Assembly: GCF_003725545.1 (NCBI RefSeq)
Contig: NZ_RJLN01000014.1
Location: forward strand, 1-64,000
Length of the DNA stretch: 64,000 nt
Reading direction: 5' to 3'
Origin: Micromonospora solifontis
GTDB lineage: Bacteria; Actinomycetota; Actinomycetes; Mycobacteriales; Micromonosporaceae
Below are positions 40,683-50,177 of this stretch, piece after piece. The first letter of the stretch is position 1, and every line of letters begins with the position of its first letter. The notes under the pieces were generated by a model. That model made no database searches. It saw nothing but the letters and a program-made list of their open reading frames with translations, and was not told the DNA's origin. A program made the translations under genes and the position numbers.

Positions 40683-41465
40683 TCAGCTCACCGAGTTGAT
40701 CGGCACGTTCTTCGCGTCGGCGGTGACGACCAGCCCGTCCGGCTTCGGTTCCACCTTGCGGACGTTGAGCTGGAACGGCAGCTCCGGCAGGGGCACGTCG
40801 ATCGAGATGCCCTTGGCGTAGTTGGTCAGCACCTGTCGGGCCAGCGGCAGGTTCGGCAGACCCTCGGCGGTCAGCTCGTTGAAGCGCAGCGCGACCTTGC
40901 CGCCGGCGACCGTGACGTCGGCGGTGCCGTGCACGGTGAGCTTGACGCCCAGCACGTCCACCGGCGCGGTGACGGTGAGCTTGCCGTTCTGCTCACCCAG
41001 CTTCAGCCCGGGCCGGTCGAGCAGCTTGGCGAGGCTGTCGTAGGTGACCGTGCCGCGGCCGTCGACCGTCTCGGCGGTCACGTCCCCCTGCCGGCTGCGG
41101 AGGGTGTCCAGCGACGCCTTCACGTTGCGGGCGTCCACGTCGAGCCGGGGCACGTCGACCGCGTCGCCCTGCACCTTGCCCTGCACATCGGTGAGCACGA
41201 TCGAGATGTGCTGGTACTTCCCGGCCAGCACCTGGGTGAGGAACGGGAAGCCGGCCACGTCGACCTTCGGGGGCGCCGAGGTCGCGTCCTGCTTGGCGAC
41301 CTCCTGCTCGACCTGGTCGGCGATGGCCCGTTCGGCCGCCCCGGCCGCCAGCCGGTCGGCGACCACCAGCAACCCCGCCAGGACCAGCAGCAGGACCACG
41401 AAACCGGTCAACACCCGGCGACCACGTCGCCGGGGTCGCTCCTCGTACGCCGGGGCCTCTGCCAC
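40683..41465 (-). CDS. DUF2993 (LmeA-like) envelope protein
   Basis: Protein of 260 residues with an Arg-rich N-terminus, one membrane helix (VLTGFVVLLLVLAGLLVVAD, about 18-37) and an extracytoplasmic DUF2993 domain. The domain has VDVAGFPFLTQVLAGKYQHI and VHGTADVTVAGGKVALRF. Mycobacterial LmeA of this family acts in lipomannan maturation. The tunnel-like fold suggests phospholipid binding. GTG 41465 has AGGAGG four bases upstream. The longer open frame to 41516 lacks such support. Confidence 0.82.
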   Translation of the reverse strand: MAEAPAYEERPRRRGRRVLTGFVVLLLVLAGLLVVADRLAAGAAERAIADQVEQEVAKQDATSAPPKVDVAGFPFLTQVLAGKYQHISIVLTDVQGKVQGDAVDVPRLDVDARNVKASLDTLRSRQGDVTAETVDGRGTVTYDSLAKLLDRPGLKLGEQNGKLTVTAPVDVLGVKLTVHGTADVTVAGGKVALRFNELTAEGLPNLPLARQVLTNYAKGISIDVPLPELPFQLNVRKVEPKPDGLVVTADAKNVPINSVS

Positions 41466-41610
41466 GCCGCCTCCTGTCCACCTGCCGGACGCCGCGGCGC
41501 GGCGCACGGTCCTCACGCTCGGGTCGCCGTCGTGCGCCGGGCCCGGTGGCCCGTCGCCGTCCGGCGGCGCAACGGTACTTACCCGACGCGCCGATCCCCC
41601 AACCGTGCGC

Positions 41611-42660
41611 TCAGAGGAACAGCACGCACATGGCGTACGCGGCCGGCGCGGCGAGCGCGAACCCGCCCAGCGGACCCTGCATGTGCCGGGCGATCCACAT
41701 GGTCGGCGGCTCGCCGGCCATCAGCCGGCCCGCCTCGGCGTACCCGACGGCGAGGTCGGCCAGCACGGCGGTGGCGGCGGTGACCAGGCCGACCAGGGCG
41801 GCGCTGGTCGGCGTGAAGCCGACCAGGTAGCTGCCGAGGACCGCGCTGGTCAGCGTGCCGAGCATGGCGCCGGCGACCACCCCGGCGGCGCCCCGGGGCA
41901 CCTGCGGGGCGAGCCGGGGCCACGGCGCCACCGCGTCGGTGAGCCGGGCCACCAGCAGGGCGACGCCGGTGGCGGTGAGGCAGACGGTGATCGCCTGGGT
42001 GCCCTTCGGGATCCGGCTGAGCACGATCAGGGTGGCGAACGCGACCACCCCCACCACGATCAGCAGGGTGCCGCCGAGCGAGTCGGTCACCCGGACCCGG
42101 TCCACCCGGCGGACGAGCTGACCGAGCACACCCAGCACGAACCCGGCCGCCGCGGCGTACCCGAGGGGGGCCAGCCCGGCGATCTCCGACTGCACCGCCG
42201 CAACGTCGGCGATGCCGGCCGCCGCGGCGCTGACCAGCGCGACCACCAGCAGCGCGGGTGGCCGCATGGCCATCGTCCAGGCCAGCACGAAGAGCAGTTG
42301 GACGCCGAAGATGATGGCCGCGAACGGCAGCCGGTGGCCGGGGCCGGCGGTCTGCGCGCCGAGCACCAGGCCGACGCCGAGCAGCGCGGCGAACCCGGCG
42401 ACGGTGAGGGCCAGCGGGCGGCGAACCGGGACCGGCGGCACCTCCTCCTCGGGCGCCTCGTCGGTCTCGTCGTCCGGACGCCGACCCGGGCCGCCCTTGC
42501 GGAGCCGGCGCGGACCCTTCCGCTCCGGCCGCTCCCCACCGTCGTCGGCCGGGCCGGTACGCGGAGCCGGCGGGTAGCCACGGGAGGGACCGACCGACCC
42601 TGAGCGGGCGTCGTCGGTCCACGGGTCGCGGCCGGTCTCGGGCGAGGTCGAGGGAAACAC
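41611..42660 (-). CDS. Multi-pass membrane protein of unknown function
   Basis: Protein of 349 residues. The first 80 residues are a charged, Pro/Gly-rich cytosolic stretch (RPERKGPRRLRKGGPGRRPD). About eight hydrophobic helices follow between 83 and 349, starting with LALTVAGFAALLGVGLVLGA. No transporter or enzyme motif was recognised. It is divergent from glnR, with a 250-bp gap, and 145 bp upstream of the DUF2993 gene on the same strand. Confidence 0.75.
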   Translation of the reverse strand: MFPSTSPETGRDPWTDDARSGSVGPSRGYPPAPRTGPADDGGERPERKGPRRLRKGGPGRRPDDETDEAPEEEVPPVPVRRPLALTVAGFAALLGVGLVLGAQTAGPGHRLPFAAIIFGVQLLFVLAWTMAMRPPALLVVALVSAAAAGIADVAAVQSEIAGLAPLGYAAAAGFVLGVLGQLVRRVDRVRVTDSLGGTLLIVVGVVAFATLIVLSRIPKGTQAITVCLTATGVALLVARLTDAVAPWPRLAPQVPRGAAGVVAGAMLGTLTSAVLGSYLVGFTPTSAALVGLVTAATAVLADLAVGYAEAGRLMAGEPPTMWIARHMQGPLGGFALAAPAAYAMCVLFL

Positions 42661-42911
42661 GCCCCGATCGTGCCAGACCAGGCCGCCCGGGCGGAGGTCA
42701 CGGTTTCGGCAACGTTAAAACCTGGGCCGCGATCGGGGGCAGATCCGACAAACAGGAAAGGGCACGGAGGTGAAGGCCGGGCGATCCGTTACGCTCAAGC
42801 CGTTACCCGCCCGTCAGCGACGCCGGGACCCACGCAAGTTCTCAGCGCCTCCCCTGCCGGAGTGCCGCTGGTCGCGCGCGGCCGACCGGCCGCCGGGACG
42901 GAGGTGATCGT

Positions 42912-43625
42912 GTGGAGATCCTGCTGCTGGTGACCGCGCGCGCAGGTGAACCATCCGTGGTGCTGCCGGCACTCGACCTGCTGCCGCACTCGGTGCGGAC
43001 GGCCCCACGGGACGTCCGCACGCTGGTCTCCGGCCCGAGCCCCGACGCCGTGCTGGTGGACGCCCGCTCCGAGCTGAGCGAGGCCCGCGCGACCTGCCGG
43101 ATGCTGCACGCCACCGGGCTCGGCGTACCGCTGGTCGCGGTGGTCACCGAGGCCGGCCTGATCGCGCTGAACGCGGACTGGGGCGTGGACGACGTCATCC
43201 TGGCCGGGGCGGGGCCGGCCGAGGTGGAGGCCCGGCTGCGGCTCGCGGTCGGCCGGCTGAGCAACGCCACGGCCGGCGCCGGCGGCTCGATCCGGGCCGG
43301 CGAGCTCACCATCGACCCGGACACCTACGCCGCCAAGCTCAAGGGCCGCCCGCTGGACCTCACCTACAAGGAGTTCGAGCTGCTGAAGTTCCTGGCCCAG
43401 CACCCGGGCCGGGTCTTCACCCGGGACCAGCTGCTCCGCGAGGTCTGGGGGTACGACTACTTCGGCGGCACCCGCACCGTGGACGTGCACGTGCGGCGGC
43501 TGCGGGCCAAGCTCGGCTCGGAGTACGAGTCGATGATCGGCACGGTGCGCCAGGTCGGCTACAAGTTCGTCGTGCCGCCGTCCCGCTCGCTGCCGGAGTC
43601 GGAGCCCGCCCCGCTGCCGGTCTGA
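42912..43625 (+). CDS. glnR: Nitrogen regulator GlnR
   Basis: OmpR-type orphan response regulator of 237 residues, the master nitrogen regulator of actinomycetes. The N-terminal receiver-like domain is atypical, as in GlnR ([47 protein letters not shown]), and homodimerises rather than being phosphorylated. The winged helix reads [20 protein letters not shown] and [20 protein letters not shown]. No partner kinase is adjacent. The neighbouring mshD and pst genes recall the Streptomyces glnR-mshD-pst region. The GTG start at 42912 is followed directly by the conserved MEILLLVT. Confidence 0.9.
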   Translation: MEILLLVTARAGEPSVVLPALDLLPHSVRTAPRDVRTLVSGPSPDAVLVDARSELSEARATCRMLHATGLGVPLVAVVTEAGLIALNADWGVDDVILAGAGPAEVEARLRLAVGRLSNATAGAGGSIRAGELTIDPDTYAAKLKGRPLDLTYKEFELLKFLAQHPGRVFTRDQLLREVWGYDYFGGTRTVDVHVRRLRAKLGSEYESMIGTVRQVGYKFVVPPSRSLPESEPAPLPV

Positions 43626-43802
43626 CCGGATCCGCGCCCGTCCCTCCCTTCGAGGGACCGTTTCCTGATTGCCCTTTTTGCCCCTGAAGTCGGACCTATT
43701 CTGACTGCCGGATTGGTCCGGGGCAGAGGGGGCGATGGTGCGTGCGGTGACCACGGGGGCGACGAGGGCTGCGCGCCCCGCTCCGAATGGGCGGGCCGGC
43801 TG

Positions 43803-44657
43803 ATGTCGCGGACCACCCTGCGCGCGGCCGGCCTGGTGACGCTGGTGATCGCCGCGCTGCTCGGCTCGGCGTACGCGCTGGGACGCAGCCTGGTGCCCGA
43901 GCAGCAGGCGCGCCGCGCCACCGGGGTGACCGCCGGCGCGAACAGTCCGCACTACGCCGACCAGCCGCCCAGCCGGGAGTTCCCCGCCCCGCCGCCGGAC
44001 AGTCCGAGCCCCACCAGGAGCGACTCGGCGCCGCCGGCCGGCGACGCCGGCGACGGCCCGTACGGCAGCCGCATCTCCACCGGCTCGTCCCGGATCGCGC
44101 TCACCTTCGACGACGGCCCGGACCCGCAGTACACCCCGCAGGTGCTCGCCCTGTTGAAGGAGTACGGCGTCAAGGCCACCTTCTGCGTGGTCGGAGAGAA
44201 CGCCGAGAACCACCCGGACCTGATCCAGGCGATCGTGAACGACGGCCACACCCTCTGCAACCACTCCTGGAACCACGACGAGAACCTGGGCAAGCGGTCG
44301 CCGGACGCGATCCGGGCCGACCTGCTGCGCACCAGCGACGCGATCCACGCCGCCGCGCCGGACGCGCGGATCGCGTACTACCGGCAGCCCGGCGGGAACT
44401 GGACGTCCCGGGTGGTGTCGACCTGCGAGGACCTGGGCATGACCCCGCTGCACTGGGCGGTCGACCCGGCGGACTGGACGGCGCCGGGCGCCCAGAAGAT
44501 CATCAACACGGTCATGACTCAGGTCGAGCCCGGCTCGATCGTGCTGATGCACGACGCCGGCGGCAACCGCTCGGGGACGGTGCAGGCGCTGCAGTACCTG
44601 CTGCCCGAACTGCTGGACCGCTACCAACTGGAGGCGCTGCCCGTCGGCAGCACGTGA
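43803..44657 (+). CDS. Polysaccharide deacetylase (NodB-type)
   Basis: Membrane-anchored or secreted protein of 284 residues. An N-terminal hydrophobic segment (about 8-26) is followed by a Pro/Ser linker (about 50-90) and a NodB domain. Motif 1 is LTFDDGPDPQYT with the base and metal Asp, motif 2 HSWNHDENLG with two metal-binding His, and later YYRQPGGNW and LMHDAGGNRSGT. It removes acetyl or similar groups from peptidoglycan or other GlcNAc polymers outside the membrane. ATG 43803 is preferred because the upstream frame (to 43713) has no membrane or domain content. Confidence 0.88.
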   Translation: MSRTTLRAAGLVTLVIAALLGSAYALGRSLVPEQQARRATGVTAGANSPHYADQPPSREFPAPPPDSPSPTRSDSAPPAGDAGDGPYGSRISTGSSRIALTFDDGPDPQYTPQVLALLKEYGVKATFCVVGENAENHPDLIQAIVNDGHTLCNHSWNHDENLGKRSPDAIRADLLRTSDAIHAAAPDARIAYYRQPGGNWTSRVVSTCEDLGMTPLHWAVDPADWTAPGAQKIINTVMTQVEPGSIVLMHDAGGNRSGTVQALQYLLPELLDRYQLEALPVGST

Positions 44658-44723
44658 CCGCCGCCACCACGCCGTGCCCGCGTCCGGCATGATCGGCGCC
44701 CCGCCGGCCGCTACCGTGACGGG

Positions 44724-45653
44724 ATGAGCAGCAGCGAGCCCAGGACGGCGGACCGCGTCGCCCGCGCCGACCGGCTGGCACCGGTCGAGGTGGCCGAGGT
44801 GCTGGCGCTGGCCCGTACGGCCGGGGACGCCGACGGCGCGGACCCGCTCGACGAGCACGTGCTGCTGCGGCTGCGGGACCCGGAGGCGGCGGCCGTGCAC
44901 CTCGTCGCCCGGGCCACCGACAACACCCTCACCGGGTACGCCCACGTCGACACCACCGACCCGGCGAACGGCATCGGGGTGGAGTTGGTGGTGCACCCGG
45001 CGTACCGGCGACGGGGCACCGGACGGGCGCTGGCTCGCGGCGTGCTGGTGGCGGCCTCCGGACCGCTGCGCGCCTGGGCGCACGGCGACCACCCGTCGGC
45101 CGCCGCGCTCGCGGTCGACCTGGGCTTCGCCCGGGCCCGGGTGCTCTGGCAGCTGCGCCGGCCGTTGACCGCCGCGCTGGCCGAGCCGGCCCTGCCCGAG
45201 GGCGTGGAGCTGCGCGCGTTCCGCCCCGGCGAGGACGACGAGGCGTGGCTCGCGGTCAACAACGCGGCCTTCGCCCAGCATCCCGAGCAGGGCCGGTGGA
45301 CCCTCGCCGACCTGCGGGTACGTCTCGCCGAGCCGTGGTTCGACCCGGCTGGCTTCCTGCTCGCGGTGGAGTCCGCGACCGGCCGGCTGCTCGGCTTCCA
45401 CTGGACCAAGGTGCACGAGCGGCCCGGCTCGGCCCCGATCGGCGAGGTCTACGTGCTCGGGGTGGACCCGGGCGCGCACCGGGGTGGGCTGGGCCGGGTG
45501 CTCACCGCCGCCGGCCTGGCGTACCTGCGCGACCGGCGCGGGCTGGACCGGGTGATGCTCTACGTCGACGAGTCCAACACCCCGGCGGTGGCGCTCTACG
45601 AGCGGCTCGGCTTCGCCCGCTGGTCGGCCCACGTCAACTACCAGCTCGGCTGA
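44724..45653 (+). CDS. mshD: Mycothiol synthase MshD
   Basis: Acetyltransferase of 309 residues with two GNAT domains that acetylates Cys-GlcN-Ins to mycothiol. The N-terminal CoA loop is VVHPAYRRRGTGRALARGVL. The active C-terminal domain has LGVDPGAHRGGLGRVLTAAG and ends with YVDESNTPAVALYERLGFAR, which is diagnostic for MshD. AFAQHPEQGRWTLADL is a further family block. TACCGT six bases before the ATG indicates a leaderless transcript. Together with mshA at 9326, two of the mycothiol genes are in this window. Confidence 0.93.
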   Translation: MSSSEPRTADRVARADRLAPVEVAEVLALARTAGDADGADPLDEHVLLRLRDPEAAAVHLVARATDNTLTGYAHVDTTDPANGIGVELVVHPAYRRRGTGRALARGVLVAASGPLRAWAHGDHPSAAALAVDLGFARARVLWQLRRPLTAALAEPALPEGVELRAFRPGEDDEAWLAVNNAAFAQHPEQGRWTLADLRVRLAEPWFDPAGFLLAVESATGRLLGFHWTKVHERPGSAPIGEVYVLGVDPGAHRGGLGRVLTAAGLAYLRDRRGLDRVMLYVDESNTPAVALYERLGFARWSAHVNYQLG

Positions 45654-45767
45654 CCCGCCGCCGGCTCGCCGGCGTCCCGCGGAGCGGTCACGGTGGTGTC
45701 ACGCGGTGGACTCGACCGGATAACGGCTGCCCGGAAAAATAGTATTAATAGCGATAGCGGGCCGCGA

Positions 45768-45866
45768 GTTCACGTAACGGACAACACTTCCTCGGCCCAC
45801 GGCCACCCCGTCGGTCGCACCTGTTCATCCGCCGTTCACTTCCGGCCGGCAAACCGTCCACCTGGC
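45768..45866 (+). promoter_or_regulatory. PHO box array of the pst operon
   Basis: Consecutive 11-bp units GTTCATCCGCC (45823), GTTCACTTCCG (45834), a degenerate GCCGGCAAACC (45845) and GTCCACCTGGC (45856) match the PhoP/RegX3 consensus. An isolated GTTCACG at 45768 is exactly five units (55 bp) upstream, in phase. An AT-rich patch (AAAAATAGTATTAATAG) lies just before it at 45736-45752. Strong phosphate-starvation control of pstS is expected. Confidence 0.82.
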
Positions 45867-45954
45867 ACTTCTAACTTTCGTGTCAGCCGGTCAGCGCCGG
45901 CACCCGGGCCACGACCCGGGCGACCTGACCAAAGACGTGAAGGGAAACCCTCAG

Positions 45955-47058
45955 GTGAAGCTCCAGCGGCACGGCGCCATCGCCTGCCTCGCTCTTACCG
46001 CGGTGCTCGGTCTCAGCGCCTGCGGCTCGGACAACAACGAGCCGACCGGCACCTCCGCCTCCGGCTCCGCCGCCGCCGTCGACTGCGGCAAGGGCACGCT
46101 GAACGCGCAGGGCTCCTCCGCGCAGAAGAACGCCATGGCCGAGTGGATCAAGGCCTACCAGCAGAAGTGCGCCGGCACCACGATCAACTACGAGCCCACC
46201 GGCTCGGGCGCCGGCATCCAGGCGTTCATCGCCGGCACCGCCGACTTCGCCGGCTCCGACTCCGCCCTCAAGCCCGAGGAGCAGCCGCAGGCCGACGCCA
46301 AGTGCGCCGGCGGCCAGGCCCTCAACCTGCCGATGGTGATCGGCCCGGTGGCGGTCGTCTACAACGTCAGCGGCGCGGACAACCTCCAGTTCAGCCCGGC
46401 CACCCTGGCGAAGATCTTCGCCGGCAAGGTCACCAAGTGGGACGACCCGGCGATCAAGGCCGACAACCCGGACGCCAAGCTGCCGTCGACCGCCATCCAG
46501 GCGGTGCACCGCTCCGACGAGTCGGGCACCACCGACAACTTCACCAACTACCTCGCCAAGACCGCCGAGGCGGACTGGACCTACGGCAAGGCCAAGGCCT
46601 GGAAGGCCCCGGGCGGCGTCGGCGCCGCCAAGTCCGACGGCGTGGCCAGCAAGGTCAAGAGCACCGACGGCACCATCAGCTACGTCGAGCTGTCGTACGC
46701 CGAGAACTCCGGCCTGAAGAAGGCCAAGGTGAAGAACGGCGCCGGTGAGTTCACCGAGCTGACCGCCGAGTCGGCCGGCAAGACCATCGCCGGGGCCAAG
46801 TTCGAGGGCCAGGGCAACGACCTCAAGATGTCGATCGACTACAACACCAAGGAGGCCGGGGCGTACCCGATCGTCCTGGCGACCTACGAGATCGTCTGCA
46901 GCAAGGGCCTCGCCGCCGACAAGCTGCCGCTGGTCAAGGGCCTGCTGGGCCACGCCGCCAGCGCCGAGGGCCAGCAGGACCTGGTCGAGCTGGGCTACGC
47001 CCCGCTGCCCGAGAGCGTCCGTACCAAGGTCGAGACCGCGGTCAAGAGCCTCTCCTGA
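45955..47058 (+). CDS. pstS: Phosphate-binding lipoprotein PstS
   Basis: Periplasmic-type phosphate receptor of 367 residues, lipid-anchored. The signal and lipobox LGLSAC put the modified Cys at residue 23. Phosphate-binding segments are LNAQGSSAQKNAMAEWI, FAGSDSALKPEEQ and HRSDESGTTDNFTNYL. GTG 45955 follows AAGGGAAA by about nine bases; the longer open frame has no signal-peptide logic. It is the first gene of pstSCAB and sits under the PHO box array. Confidence 0.94.
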   Translation: MKLQRHGAIACLALTAVLGLSACGSDNNEPTGTSASGSAAAVDCGKGTLNAQGSSAQKNAMAEWIKAYQQKCAGTTINYEPTGSGAGIQAFIAGTADFAGSDSALKPEEQPQADAKCAGGQALNLPMVIGPVAVVYNVSGADNLQFSPATLAKIFAGKVTKWDDPAIKADNPDAKLPSTAIQAVHRSDESGTTDNFTNYLAKTAEADWTYGKAKAWKAPGGVGAAKSDGVASKVKSTDGTISYVELSYAENSGLKKAKVKNGAGEFTELTAESAGKTIAGAKFEGQGNDLKMSIDYNTKEAGAYPIVLATYEIVCSKGLAADKLPLVKGLLGHAASAEGQQDLVELGYAPLPESVRTKVETAVKSLS

Positions 47059-47090
47059 CACCACCTCCTCTACGCGAAGCGAGCGAGCAG

Positions 47091-48170
47091 ATGGGTGACA
47101 CCCCTCAGCGCTCGGCGCACGCCGGCACCGGCGGGACCACCGTGGCCACGAGCCACGGCTGGCCCGCCGGTGCCTCGGCGCGTGTGGCCGAGCCCTCCGG
47201 TAACCCTGGTACGCCCGGTCCGGGTGGCGGCGACGCGCTGCCCCGGGCCAAGGCCTTCGGGGCGGAACGCGCATTCCGCGGCCTGACCCTGGCCGCCGGC
47301 ACCTTCGTGCTGGTGGTCATCGCGGCGATCGCGATCTTCCTGATCGCCAAGGCCGTCCCGGCACTGCGGGCGAACAGCGAGTCGTTCTGGACCTTCGAGG
47401 GCTGGTTCCCGAACGACAACCCGCCGAAGTTCGGCATCGGCGCGCTCGCCTTCGGCACCGTGCTCACCGCCCTGCTGGCCCTACTGATGGCGGTGCCGGT
47501 GGCGCTGGGCATCGCCCTCTACCTGTCCCACTACGCGCCGCGCCGGCTGGGCAACGGCCTCGGCTTCCTGGTCGACCTGCTGGCCGCGGTGCCCAGCGTG
47601 GTCTTCGGGCTCTGGGGCCGGGACTACTTCGCCCAGCCGGTCGCCGACCTGTCGGCCTGGCTGAACCGGTACTTCGGCTGGATCCCGATCTTCGGTGACG
47701 GCCCGTACGGCAACTCGATCCTGCTCGGATCGGTGGTCCTGGCGATCATGGTGCTGCCAATCGTCACCTCGCTCTCCCGCGAGGTGTTCCGGCAGACCCC
47801 GACCGCCAACGAGGAGGCCGCCCTGGCGCTCGGCGCCACCCGCTGGGAAATGGTCCGCACGGCGGTGCTGCCGTACGGCCGTCCCGGGGTCATCGCCGCG
47901 GTGATGCTCGGCCTGGGCCGGGCCCTCGGCGAGACCATCGCCCTGGCGCTGACCCTCGGCTCGACGTACGCCATCTCGTTCAACGTCCTGGCCAGCGGCG
48001 GCAACACCATCGCCGCGAACATCGCGAACCGGTTCGCCGAGGCGAACGACACCGGGCGGGGCGCCCTGATCGCCTCCGGCCTGGTGCTCTTCGCGATCAC
48101 CCTGATCGTCAACATCACCGCCCGGGCGATCATCTACCGCCGCCGTGAGTTCACGGAGTCTGCGGCGTGA
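47091..48170 (+). CDS. pstC: Phosphate ABC transporter permease PstC
   Basis: Permease of 359 residues with about six helices and a long cytosolic N-terminus (about 60 residues, Gly/Pro/Ala-rich) as in other actinobacteria. Conserved blocks are LLAAVPSVVFGLWG and the EAA loop EEAALALGATRWEMVRTAVL. With PstA it forms the membrane channel for high-affinity phosphate import. It lies 32 bp after pstS; its last bases enter the dispersed repeat that fills the gap to pstA. Confidence 0.93.
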   Translation: MGDTPQRSAHAGTGGTTVATSHGWPAGASARVAEPSGNPGTPGPGGGDALPRAKAFGAERAFRGLTLAAGTFVLVVIAAIAIFLIAKAVPALRANSESFWTFEGWFPNDNPPKFGIGALAFGTVLTALLALLMAVPVALGIALYLSHYAPRRLGNGLGFLVDLLAAVPSVVFGLWGRDYFAQPVADLSAWLNRYFGWIPIFGDGPYGNSILLGSVVLAIMVLPIVTSLSREVFRQTPTANEEAALALGATRWEMVRTAVLPYGRPGVIAAVMLGLGRALGETIALALTLGSTYAISFNVLASGGNTIAANIANRFAEANDTGRGALIASGLVLFAITLIVNITARAIIYRRREFTESAA

Positions 48171-48211
48171 GCGCGAGGAGTGAGCCGGGGTTGCGAGCCC
48201 CGCAGTCGCGA
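48167..48211 (+). repeat. Dispersed gene-junction repeat (plus-strand copy)
   Basis: It starts GTGAGCGCGAGGAGTGAGC at the stop codon of pstC and continues through GCGAGCCCCGCAGTCGCGA. The near-identical inverted copy is at 34969-35012, and the first 19 bases are identical to the start of the GH1 gene at 17908. GGGGTT-GCG-AGCCCC can form a small hairpin between pstC and pstA. Confidence 0.85.
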
Positions 48212-48228
48212 GCTGAAGGAAGCCCAGC

Positions 48229-49314
48229 ATGACAACCATCACCACCCACCGCCCGCGGCCGCCGGCACAGCCGGCCAGCCTGCGGGCCAGGCGCCTTCCC
48301 GGGTACGCCCCGCCGGCCATCGCCGTCGTGGCGCTCCTCGCGTCGGCCGGCATCGTGTACGGCGCCGGCATCGGCGGCGCGGTCCTGGTCGTGGTCGTCG
48401 CGGCGCTGCTCTACCTGGCCGGTCTCTTCCTCGCCGCGAACGCGGTCGAGGGCCGCCGGTCCGCCCGCAACCGGACCTGGAGCGCGCTGATCCACTCGGC
48501 CTTCGTGCTGGCGGTGCTGCCGCTGGCCTCGGTGGTCTGGACCCTGGTCAGCAAGGGCTCCGCGCGGCTCGACGGCAACTTCTTCGGCACCTCGATGAAC
48601 AACATCGGGGCCCGGGACGCCAACGGCGGCGCGTACCACGCCATCGTGGGCACGCTGGAGCAGGTCGGCATCGCCACGCTGATCACCGTCCCGCTCGGGG
48701 TGCTCTGCGCGATCTACGTTGTCGAGTACGGCCGGGGCCGGTTCGCCTTCACCATCCGCTTCTTCGTGGACGTGATGACCGGCATCCCGTCGATCGTCAC
48801 CGGTCTGTTCGTACTGGCCTTCTGGGTGCTGATCGTCTCGCCCGTGTTCAACGACGGGCGGCCGGGCTTCTCCGGCTTCGCCGCCGCACTGGCGCTGAGC
48901 GTGCTGATGCTGCCCACCGTGGTCCGCTCCACCGAGGAGATGCTCCGCCTCGTGCCGGCGCCGCTGCGCGAGGGCTCGTACGCGCTCGGTGTGCCGAAAT
49001 GGAAGACCATCCTGCGGGTCGTGCTGCCGACCGCGCTGCCCGGCATCGTCACCGGCATCATGCTCGCCATCGCGCGGGCCGCCGGCGAGACCGCGCCGGT
49101 GCTGCTCGTCGCCGGCGGCGGCGCGGCGATCAACTTCAACCCGTTCGAGAACAACCAGTCCTCGCTGGCCCTCTTCGTCTACCAGCAGGCCGGCGAGGCC
49201 TCGAAGTACTCGCCGGCGCGGGCCTGGACCGCGGCGCTGACCCTGGTCGCCCTCGTCCTCGTCCTGACCGTCGCGGCGAAGTTGCTGGCCCGTCGCAACC
49301 GGCTCGGCCGATGA
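48229..49314 (+). CDS. pstA: Phosphate ABC transporter permease PstA
   Basis: Permease of 361 residues. An N-terminal extension with two extra helices (about 28-65) precedes the core. Family blocks are [35 protein letters not shown] and the EAA loop [20 protein letters not shown]. It pairs with PstC. The start is separated from pstC by the dispersed repeat; GAAGGAAG lies upstream of the ATG. Confidence 0.93.
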   Translation: MTTITTHRPRPPAQPASLRARRLPGYAPPAIAVVALLASAGIVYGAGIGGAVLVVVVAALLYLAGLFLAANAVEGRRSARNRTWSALIHSAFVLAVLPLASVVWTLVSKGSARLDGNFFGTSMNNIGARDANGGAYHAIVGTLEQVGIATLITVPLGVLCAIYVVEYGRGRFAFTIRFFVDVMTGIPSIVTGLFVLAFWVLIVSPVFNDGRPGFSGFAAALALSVLMLPTVVRSTEEMLRLVPAPLREGSYALGVPKWKTILRVVLPTALPGIVTGIMLAIARAAGETAPVLLVAGGGAAINFNPFENNQSSLALFVYQQAGEASKYSPARAWTAALTLVALVLVLTVAAKLLARRNRLGR

Positions 49315-49334
49315 ACCCCGGAGGTACCGCCACC

Positions 49335-50111
49335 ATGGCCAAGCGCATCGAAGCCACCGACGTCACCGCGTACTACGGCGGTTTCAAGGCGATCGAGAAC
49401 ATCAACCTGACCGTCGAGCCGAAGACGGTGACCGCCCTGATCGGCCCATCGGGCTGCGGCAAGTCCACCTTCCTGCGGTCGATCAACCGGATGCACGAGG
49501 TGCTGCCGGGTGCCCGGGTCGAGGGCAGCCTGACCATCGACGACCAGGACATCTACGACCGGGACGTGGACGTCACCGCGGTCCGCCGGATGATCGGCAT
49601 GGTCTTCCAGCGGCCCAACCCGTTCCCCACCATGAGCATCTTCGAGAACGTGGTGGCCGGCCTGCGGCTCAACGGTGTCCGGCGCAAGTCCATCCTGGAG
49701 GAGGCGGCCGAGAAGGCGCTCCGCTCGGCGAACCTCTGGGACGAGGTGAAGGACCGGCTCGGCAAGCCGGGCGCCGGCCTCTCCGGCGGGCAGCAGCAGC
49801 GGCTCTGCATCGCCCGGACCATCGCGGTCGAGCCGCAGGTGGTGCTGATGGACGAGCCCTGCTCGGCGCTGGACCCGATCTCCACGCTGGCGATCGAGGA
49901 CCTGATGTTCCAGCTCAAGGACAAGTTCACCATCATCATCGTCACGCACAACATGCAGCAGGCCGCCCGGGTGTCGGACCGGACCGCCTTCTTCTCGATC
50001 GAGAAGACCGGCGACCCGGGCCGCCTGATCGAGTACGACAACACCCAGAAGATCTTCAGCAACCCGAGCCAGAAGAAGACCGAGGACTACATCACCGGCC
50101 GCTTCGGCTGA
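49335..50111 (+). CDS. pstB: Phosphate ABC transporter ATPase PstB
   Basis: ABC ATPase of 258 residues. Walker A is GPSGCGKST (37-45), the Q loop [12 protein letters not shown], the signature LSGGQQQR, and Walker [14 protein letters not shown] with switch His in IVTHNMQQA. It energises PstSCA. ATG 49335 has GGAGG 11 bases upstream. A longer in-frame ATG (49311), overlapping the pstA stop, would add eight non-conserved residues and hide that ribosome site. Confidence 0.94.
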   Translation: MAKRIEATDVTAYYGGFKAIENINLTVEPKTVTALIGPSGCGKSTFLRSINRMHEVLPGARVEGSLTIDDQDIYDRDVDVTAVRRMIGMVFQRPNPFPTMSIFENVVAGLRLNGVRRKSILEEAAEKALRSANLWDEVKDRLGKPGAGLSGGQQQRLCIARTIAVEPQVVLMDEPCSALDPISTLAIEDLMFQLKDKFTIIIVTHNMQQAARVSDRTAFFSIEKTGDPGRLIEYDNTQKIFSNPSQKKTEDYITGRFG

Positions 50112-50117
50112 GCTGCA

Positions 50118-50165
50118 CGGAGGGGCCCCTTCTCAGCGCTGTTCGCGGAGGAACGGGCCCCTCTT
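50118..50165. terminator. GGGGCCCC-type hairpin ending the pst operon
   Basis: AGGGGCCC (50121-50128) pairs with GGGCCCCT (50155-50162) around a 26-nt loop between convergent pstB and the epoxide hydrolase gene. Flanking TTCTC and CTCTT resemble the elements at 20320 and 22723. Confidence 0.7.
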
Positions 50166-50177
50166 GACGTCCCGGGC

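Noticed and set aside
40378-40821. 147-codon plus-strand ORF over the cysA2 leader
   Set aside because: It is antisense to the leader ORF and the DUF2993 gene, is rich in Arg/Pro, and has no ribosome site.
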